Origin: Tardiphaga sp.
Lineage (GTDB): Bacteria > Pseudomonadota > Alphaproteobacteria > Rhizobiales > Xanthobacteraceae
Assembly (NCBI GenBank): GCA_028290325.1
Contig: JAQGJY010000317.1
Coordinates: 1-9,745 of the forward strand
Length of the DNA: 9,745 nt
Reading direction: 5' to 3'
The position numbers and the translations under genes are program-made. Numbering within the stretch: position 1 is the first letter of the stretch; each line of letters starts with the position of its first letter. Of this stretch, positions 6,237 through 9,745 are shown in pieces. A model generated the notes under the pieces. The model was not told the DNA's origin, ran no database searches, and was given only the letters and a program-made list of their open reading frames with translations.

Positions 6237-6977
6237 CTAGCCCTTCGACACCACCGCGCGCCCAACAACAGGCTGACTCAGCACCGGCGGATGGTCCGCG
6301 CGCGCGGCGAGTTCGCCGATCAGCATGTCGGCATTGGCGGCGATGCCGTCCGGCGCATGGATCACCAATCGCTCCAGCGCCCAGCGATAGGACGCGACGC
6401 GGCGTTGCAGGCATTGCTGCACCCACTGCACGATCAGCACGTTCTCTTCCATTCGCGCGATCGCGTCGGCGCGTTCGGCCGACGACAGTTCGGAAACGAT
6501 TTTCAAAGCCTCGTTGCGTTTCCTGTCGAGTTCGAGCACGCGCTCGGCGGCGGCGAAGAACGGATCGAACTGCACGAGATCGTTGCGCACGTCGTCCATC
6601 AACACCGTGTAACGCGACGTATGTGAGCGATGTGGCTCGTCGATCAGCATCCGGCCATAGGCGGTTCGATCGAACGCGACCGCGCGCCGCCACGGCGACG
6701 GCAGCGGCTGGTACTCGCCGAACACGGTCTTCCACGCCGGACGCGAGCGCGGCGGCTCGATCAACGGATAGGCCGCGTCGCGCAGCAGGCGTTCTTTATC
6801 GGTGAGCTGAAATTGCGAGGCGGCGAGGCCGACGCTGCCGGTGGCCTCCGCGCCGATCCAGCGATGCATGTCGTCGCTTTTGGCCTCGCGGCGGACGCGG
6901 CCGAAATCGCCGCTGGCGCAACCGCCAAGCATGACAGTCATCAGCAGCGCCAGCGTGATGAGCGGGCGCATCGTCAT
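6237..6977 (-). CDS. Putative lipoprotein of unknown function
   Basis: A 246-aa product from ATG 6977 (ATG 6971, two codons in, is equally possible). It has a lipoprotein signal peptide: MTMRP, a hydrophobic core LITLALLMTVM, then lipobox LGGC with the acylated Cys at residue 20. Position +2 after Cys is Ala, so by the E. coli rule it would go to the outer membrane. The rest is soluble, partly helical and charged, with Trp-containing segments (HRWIGAEATGS, PAWKTVFGEYQPLPSPWRR), a heptad-like helix VLELDRKRNEALKIVSELSS and EENVLIVQWVQQCLQRRVASYRWALERLV; no known domain is recognised. It starts 11 bp after the stop of the 66-aa gene upstream, so the two form an operon driven from the CtrA-type promoter. 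Upstream in-frame codons run through the 66-aa gene in another frame and are not used. Confidence 0.8.
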   Translation of the reverse strand: MTMRPLITLALLMTVMLGGCASGDFGRVRREAKSDDMHRWIGAEATGSVGLAASQFQLTDKERLLRDAAYPLIEPPRSRPAWKTVFGEYQPLPSPWRRAVAFDRTAYGRMLIDEPHRSHTSRYTVLMDDVRNDLVQFDPFFAAAERVLELDRKRNEALKIVSELSSAERADAIARMEENVLIVQWVQQCLQRRVASYRWALERLVIHAPDGIAANADMLIGELAARADHPPVLSQPVVGRAVVSKG

Positions 6978-6988
6978 CGTCGTGATCG

Positions 6989-7189
6989 TTACGAGCGCGC
7001 GCGGCGCTTGCGGCGCCGGCCGGGAGCCGCGCCCTCTTCCGGTCCGCTGCCGCCGCTGGTGTCCTCGACCTGCCGTTCGATGCGAACCACGGGAAGGATC
7101 ACCACCTGCCCCATTCCGGCGCGCGGCGCTGCCACGGAGCCCTGTCGTGACGCCGTGGTCGCGGTCGGGAATGCGATGATAGTGCCCAT
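6989..7189 (-). CDS. Small basic protein of unknown function (66 aa)
   Basis: First gene of the operon with the lipoprotein. ATG 7189 is preceded by GGAGAG (7196-7201) with 6-nt spacing, a good ribosome binding site. The protein begins MGTIIAFPTATT, has a hydrophobic patch QVVILPVVRIERQ in the middle and ends in a strongly basic tail GRRRKRRARS. I recall similar short proteins opening with M-G-x-x-IAFP and carrying VVILPVVRIER in related alphaproteobacteria, but no function is known. There is no signal peptide or TM segment, so it is probably cytoplasmic; the Arg/Lys tail might contact nucleic acid or phospholipid, which is inference. The only candidate promoter in the sequence is the CtrA-type site upstream. 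Confidence 0.75.
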   Translation of the reverse strand: MGTIIAFPTATTASRQGSVAAPRAGMGQVVILPVVRIERQVEDTSGGSGPEEGAAPGRRRKRRARS

Positions 7190-7238
7190 GATCGTCTCTC
7201 CGCGCCGCTGTGTTCATCAGCTCCGGCGCAGCGCCAAC

Positions 7239-7268
7239 TAAATACAGGCGTGGTTAATGCCGTCTTAA
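7239..7268 (-). promoter_or_regulatory. CtrA-type box and promoter for the 66-aa protein/lipoprotein operon
   Basis: On the minus strand TTAA-GACGGCA-TTAAC (7268 down to 7253) matches the full CtrA consensus TTAA-N7-TTAAC. TTAAGA (7263-7268) could be the -35 and TATTTA (7239-7244) the -10, with an 18-bp spacer. A start near 7232 would leave a leader of about 43 nt before ATG 7189. Overlap of the box with the -35 is the arrangement of promoters activated by CtrA, the master cell-cycle regulator of alphaproteobacteria. Binding is predicted from sequence only. Confidence 0.65.
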
Positions 7269-7330
7269 TGGCGCGGCCGGCGATCGGGCGATCGTCGTAT
7301 CCGACGGAATTTCTTCAGCGGTTGTTGTCC

Positions 7331-7345
7331 TTAACGGCGCATTAA
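7331..7345 (+). promoter_or_regulatory. Second CtrA-type box, upstream of the DUF2336 gene
   Basis: TTAA-CGGCGCA-TTAA is a second exact TTAA-N7-TTAA site, 65 bp before ATG 7411. The base after the second half is A rather than the consensus C, although the first half reads TTAAC. A CTAGTG at 7356-7361 is a weak -10 candidate, 19 bp after TTAACG. Spacing to the gene mirrors that of the first box on the other side. Confidence 0.55.
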
Positions 7346-7410
7346 AAGGACGCGCCTAGTGTCGGGCTTCGCCTTCAAACCTCCCTCGGCTGCTGCGTAT
7401 TCCGGACATC

Positions 7411-8376
7411 ATGAGCACATCTTCCGCGTTTCCAGGCTTTGACGGGCTGATGAGGTTGTCGCGCCGCGAAGGCGTCGACGTCCGCCCGACATTGCTGCGC
7501 GTTCTTACCGACCTGTATGTCCAGGCGAGCGCGCACACCGCCGACGAGGAACAGCAATTCGTCGAACTGGCGTCGCGGCTGATCGACGCCGTCGATGACG
7601 CGACGCGCGCCGCCGTCCGCGCCCGGCTGTCGATCTATCCGCACACGCCGCAGGCGATCCTGACGCAACTGTCGTTGCGGCCCGCGCAGCCGAATGCGCC
7701 GATGCCGCGGGCCGATCTCGTCGCCGCACCGACCGCGCCGACCGTCTCGCGGCCGCCGACCGAGGCGCAATTGCGCGCGGCGTCGCAGCTGGCGATGCAG
7801 CCGAAAGACGCCGCCGATATCGCCGCGATGTTCTTCGCCGCCGGTCGCAGCGAGCGCGGCCAGATCCTCGCCAATCTTCTCGCCACGCCCTTGAAGCCGT
7901 CGGCGCGGATCGCGGAGGCGCGCGCCGCCGATGCCATCAAGGTGCTCGAAGCCGCAGCCTTCGCCGCCGATGTCGAGGCCTTCACGGCCGAACTCGGCAG
8001 CGCGTTGATGCTGCCGTCCGCGATCACCGCCCAGATCGTCGCCGATCCCGGTCGCGAACCGCTCGCTTGCGCGCTGAAGGCCCTCGGCATGCCCGCCGAA
8101 ATCTTTCAGCGCGTGTTGATGTTCCTTGATCCGGTGTTCGGATCGTCGGTCGACAACGTCTATCGGCTGTCACGATTTTACGATGTGCTGCGCTCCCGCG
8201 CGGCGCTCATCATGCTGGCTGCGTGGCGCGGCGCGACGCTGGCGGCGACGCGCGCGAAATACAAACCGTCGCTGTACGACGACGAGCGTTCGCGCCCGCG
8301 TTCGACGACGCAGGCGCGGCCGGCGGTTCAGCAAGGCCACGCATTGCCCGGTCAGAAATTTTCGACAGGTCACTAG
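7411..8376 (+). CDS. DUF2336 domain-containing protein
   Basis: A 321-aa protein, largely alpha-helical and Ala-rich, with no signal peptide or TM segment, so probably cytoplasmic. Family features: an N-terminal helical part (GLMRLSRREGVDVRPTLL, then HTADEEQQFVELASRLIDAVD and VRARLSIYPHTPQAILTQL, resembling HEAT-like helices of DUF2336 proteins), a Pro-rich linker at about 90-118, and a C-terminal part with EPLACALKALGMPAEIFQR (about 216-234), VFGSSVDNVYRLSRFYDVL and ALIMLAAWRGA. DUF2336 is an alphaproteobacterial family without a settled function. ATG 7411 has only a weak GGA upstream, but the conserved region begins shortly after it. It is divergent from the 66-aa gene and has its own CtrA-type box, so cell-cycle-phased expression is likely by inference. 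It ends 16 bp from the convergent DUF1491 gene. Confidence 0.8.
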   Translation: MSTSSAFPGFDGLMRLSRREGVDVRPTLLRVLTDLYVQASAHTADEEQQFVELASRLIDAVDDATRAAVRARLSIYPHTPQAILTQLSLRPAQPNAPMPRADLVAAPTAPTVSRPPTEAQLRAASQLAMQPKDAADIAAMFFAAGRSERGQILANLLATPLKPSARIAEARAADAIKVLEAAAFAADVEAFTAELGSALMLPSAITAQIVADPGREPLACALKALGMPAEIFQRVLMFLDPVFGSSVDNVYRLSRFYDVLRSRAALIMLAAWRGATLAATRAKYKPSLYDDERSRPRSTTQARPAVQQGHALPGQKFSTGH

Positions 8377-8392
8377 GGTCGTCAGCGCGGAC

Positions 8393-8737
8393 CTACCCGC
8401 GCGCGACCTCGAGAAAATGCCGGCCGGCTTTGTCCTCGATCTCGACGATCCAGGCATCGGGATCGAATTTGAGCTCGCGCGCGAGGCGTTCCTCGATTGC
8501 CTGTTCGGCGACCGGCTGCGGTGGCGACGCCGCGAACACCCGCTCCTCGGGCCGCGAGTCCTCGTAGAACGACATCGGCGCGGGCGCATAGAGCATCGCG
8601 TTGCCGTCGAGCAGCGCGAGCTTGACGAACACGGCGCCGGCCTCTTCGGCGCCGCGCTTGCGCACCGCGCCGAACACGCCCTCGCTCTGGCAGCGGCGCA
8701 GATAGGCCGCCACCCAAATGGCTGATTTCAATCTCAT
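8393..8737 (-). CDS. DUF1491 family protein
   Basis: A 114-aa soluble protein of the DUF1491 family, conserved in alphaproteobacteria and of unknown function. It starts MRLKSAIWVAAYLRRC, followed by GVFGAVRKRGAEEAGAVFVKLALLDG, LYAPAPMSFYED, RVFAASPP and a C-terminal acidic/aromatic stretch LARELKFDPDAWIVEIEDK, all typical. ATG 8737 is chosen because the family begins with MRLK; a TTG 48 bp upstream would add residues coded across a hairpin and lacks support. No clear Shine-Dalgarno is seen. It lies 69 bp behind the peptidoglycan-binding gene on the same strand, with a hairpin between them, and converges on the DUF2336 gene. Confidence 0.87.
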   Translation of the reverse strand: MRLKSAIWVAAYLRRCQSEGVFGAVRKRGAEEAGAVFVKLALLDGNAMLYAPAPMSFYEDSRPEERVFAASPPQPVAEQAIEERLARELKFDPDAWIVEIEDKAGRHFLEVARG

Positions 8738-8752
8738 GGCGGCAGGATAAAC

Positions 8753-8774
8753 GCTGGCGGAGTTGAGCGCCAGC
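8753..8774 (-). terminator. Hairpin between the peptidoglycan-binding and DUF1491 genes
   Basis: GCTGGCG (8753-8759) and CGCCAGC (8768-8774) form a perfect 7-bp stem with an 8-nt loop. On the minus strand it is followed by GTTTATCC, a short T-rich stretch, so it may be a weak intrinsic terminator or attenuator after the peptidoglycan-binding gene. It lies only 15 bp before the DUF1491 start, leaving no room for a promoter between, so partial read-through or RNA processing is more likely than full termination. Confidence 0.45.
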
Positions 8775-8806
8775 CGAGCGCCCAAATCGTCATTGCGATC
8801 CGACGA

Positions 8807-9457
8807 CTACTCGATCGGACGGCCGGTCATCGCCGACAGTTCCCGCACCAGGCGTTCCGACATCTGGCCGGTCACCGGCAGCTTGCGCTCGCGCTCGAAC
8901 TTCTGGATGGCCGCCTGGGTTTCCGGGCCGATATTGCCGGTCGTCTTCAACTGGCCGTAGCCATATTCGGTGAGCGCGCGCTGCACCGCCGACACACGCC
9001 GCGTCGAGGTGATGAGATCCCCCACCGGATCGAGCACCGCAACCGGGGCGGCGGCCGGCGCACGCGGCGACGCGCTGGCAGCCTTCGCCGGCGGCTCGAC
9101 GCGCGGCTTCGTCTCCACGGGCTTGTTCTCGAACAGGCTCGAATCCAGCGCCGGTGACCGCGCTGCCGCATCGAGCGGACGCGGACGCGGCAGCGGATTG
9201 ACCACCGGCTGCGACGACAATGGCATCACCACCGTGGAGCCGAACATCGGCGAAGGATGCCGCCCGGCCTGCATGAACAGCGCGTTCGAAATGATCGCGC
9301 TGACCGCCGCGAAGGCGATCAGTCCCGCGACCAGATCCTTCGGGCTGTAGAGCAACGCGCGCAGCAACAACCCGCGCTCGGCGGGCGGATCGATGGCGAC
9401 GGCACCCTTGCTGGCAGCCTTGCCGCGACGGCGCGGCCGGTCGGACTCATCAGACAT
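8807..9457 (-). CDS. Membrane-anchored peptidoglycan-binding domain protein
   Basis: A 216-aa protein with a basic cytoplasmic N-terminus (DRPRRRGKAASKG), a single TM helix at about 42-63 (LVAGLIAFAAVSAIISNALF), a long Pro/Ala-rich periplasmic linker (about 65-142) and a C-terminal PG_binding_1 domain at about 152-212. The domain shows VSAVQRALTEYGYGQL, GNIGPETQAAIQKFERE and KLPVTGQMSERLVREL, the usual three-helix pattern with the D/N-G-x-x-G-x-x-T-x-x-A-I-x-x-F core. It probably tethers the inner membrane to the wall; no catalytic domain is present. ATG 9457 is chosen, 4 bp after the histidine kinase stop. GTG 9469, overlapping the kinase end by 8 bp, is possible. Tight spacing to the kinase implies co-transcription and a functional link. 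Confidence 0.87.
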   Translation of the reverse strand: MSDESDRPRRRGKAASKGAVAIDPPAERGLLLRALLYSPKDLVAGLIAFAAVSAIISNALFMQAGRHPSPMFGSTVVMPLSSQPVVNPLPRPRPLDAAARSPALDSSLFENKPVETKPRVEPPAKAASASPRAPAAAPVAVLDPVGDLITSTRRVSAVQRALTEYGYGQLKTTGNIGPETQAAIQKFERERKLPVTGQMSERLVRELSAMTGRPIE

Positions 9458-9461
9458 CGCT

Positions 9462-9745
9462 TTAGGCACTCTTCTTCACCTGGTTCGCTTGAGTGGTGTC
9501 GATGGCGCGCGGCGCCGGGATCAAGGTAGCAATGTTGCCGCCGGAGTTGCGCGGCGCGCACTCGACCGGCAGCGCGATGGTGATCGTCGTGCCTTCATCG
9601 AGACGGCTCTCCACGGTCATATCGCCGCCGTGCAATCCAACAAGGCTTTTGACAATCGAGAGGCCAAGCCCGGTGCCTTCGTGGCGGCGCTGATAGGTCT
9701 TGCCGGCCTGGAAAAACGGATCGCCGATGCGCTTGAGGTCTTCCG
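9462..9745 (-). CDS. Sensor histidine kinase, C-terminal part (N-terminus outside window)
   Basis: The last 93 residues of a two-component sensor kinase, with frame and stop (TAA at 9462-9464) clear. Visible parts of the HATPase_c ATP-binding domain: EDLKRIGDPFFQAGK (F box), RRHEGTGLGLSIVKSLV (G2 box) and HGGDMTVESRLDEGTTITIALP. The H box with the phosphorylated His, N and G1 boxes and all sensor domains lie beyond the right edge. A tail of about 33 residues follows the catalytic fold, ending KKSA. The G2-to-end region resembles alphaproteobacterial cell-cycle kinases of the PleC/DivJ/PdhS type, but also many others, so no symbol is given. It is the upstream partner of the peptidoglycan-binding gene. 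Confidence 0.9.
   Translation of the reverse strand, partial: EDLKRIGDPFFQAGKTYQRRHEGTGLGLSIVKSLVGLHGGDMTVESRLDEGTTITIALPVECAPRNSGGNIATLIPAPRAIDTTQANQVKKSA

Noticed and set aside
7281..7294. CGATCG-GG-CGATCG double palindrome in the divergent promoter region
   Set aside because: CGATCG is very frequent in this kind of GC-rich genome, so two copies 2 bp apart are weak evidence for a binding site compared with the flanking TTAA boxes.
1..9745. Search for CRISPR arrays, tRNA or rRNA genes, insertion sequences, phage or toxin-antitoxin genes
   Set aside because: No spaced direct repeats, cloverleaf sequences, transposase or integrase motifs, or target-site duplications were seen by eye on either strand.

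Overview
The window is GC-rich with alphaproteobacterial gene content and closely packed genes. The families present (YcgN-type cysteine-cluster protein, DUF1491, DUF2336, a small DUF1214/DUF1254 pair, class A PBP), the CtrA-type TTAA-N7-TTAA boxes and a CTCTCCCC-type intergenic repeat point to the Nitrobacteraceae (Bradyrhizobium/Rhodopseudomonas group). This placement rests on recognition of families and style, not on a marker gene.

Layout, left to right. On the minus strand, the window opens inside a DHA2-family (14-TM) drug efflux transporter of the major facilitator superfamily, with its C-terminus off the left edge. A ycgN-like gene (UPF0260) lies upstream of it on the same strand. A 268-bp divergent region with palindromes and a 10-bp phased repeat separates ycgN from a plus-strand class A penicillin-binding protein. 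A 274-bp gap holding a structured intergenic repeat follows. Next come two overlapping plus-strand genes for small membrane-anchored proteins, DUF1214 then DUF1254. They converge on a minus-strand two-gene operon, a 66-aa basic protein followed by a lipoprotein.

This operon is divergent from a plus-strand DUF2336 gene. The shared 221-bp promoter region carries two TTAA-N7-TTAA motifs, each about 64 bp from one of the two start codons, which is the pattern expected of CtrA-controlled promoters. The right end is a minus-strand series: the C-terminal end of a sensor histidine kinase, a membrane-anchored peptidoglycan-binding protein 4 bp behind it, then a DUF1491 protein after a small hairpin.

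Several genes act at the cell envelope: PBP1A-type synthase, peptidoglycan-binding protein, lipoprotein, DUF1214/DUF1254 pair and efflux pump. The most interesting signal is the symmetric pair of CtrA-type boxes, which suggests cell-cycle control of three proteins of unknown function. No RNA genes, insertion sequences, phage genes or CRISPR arrays were seen.
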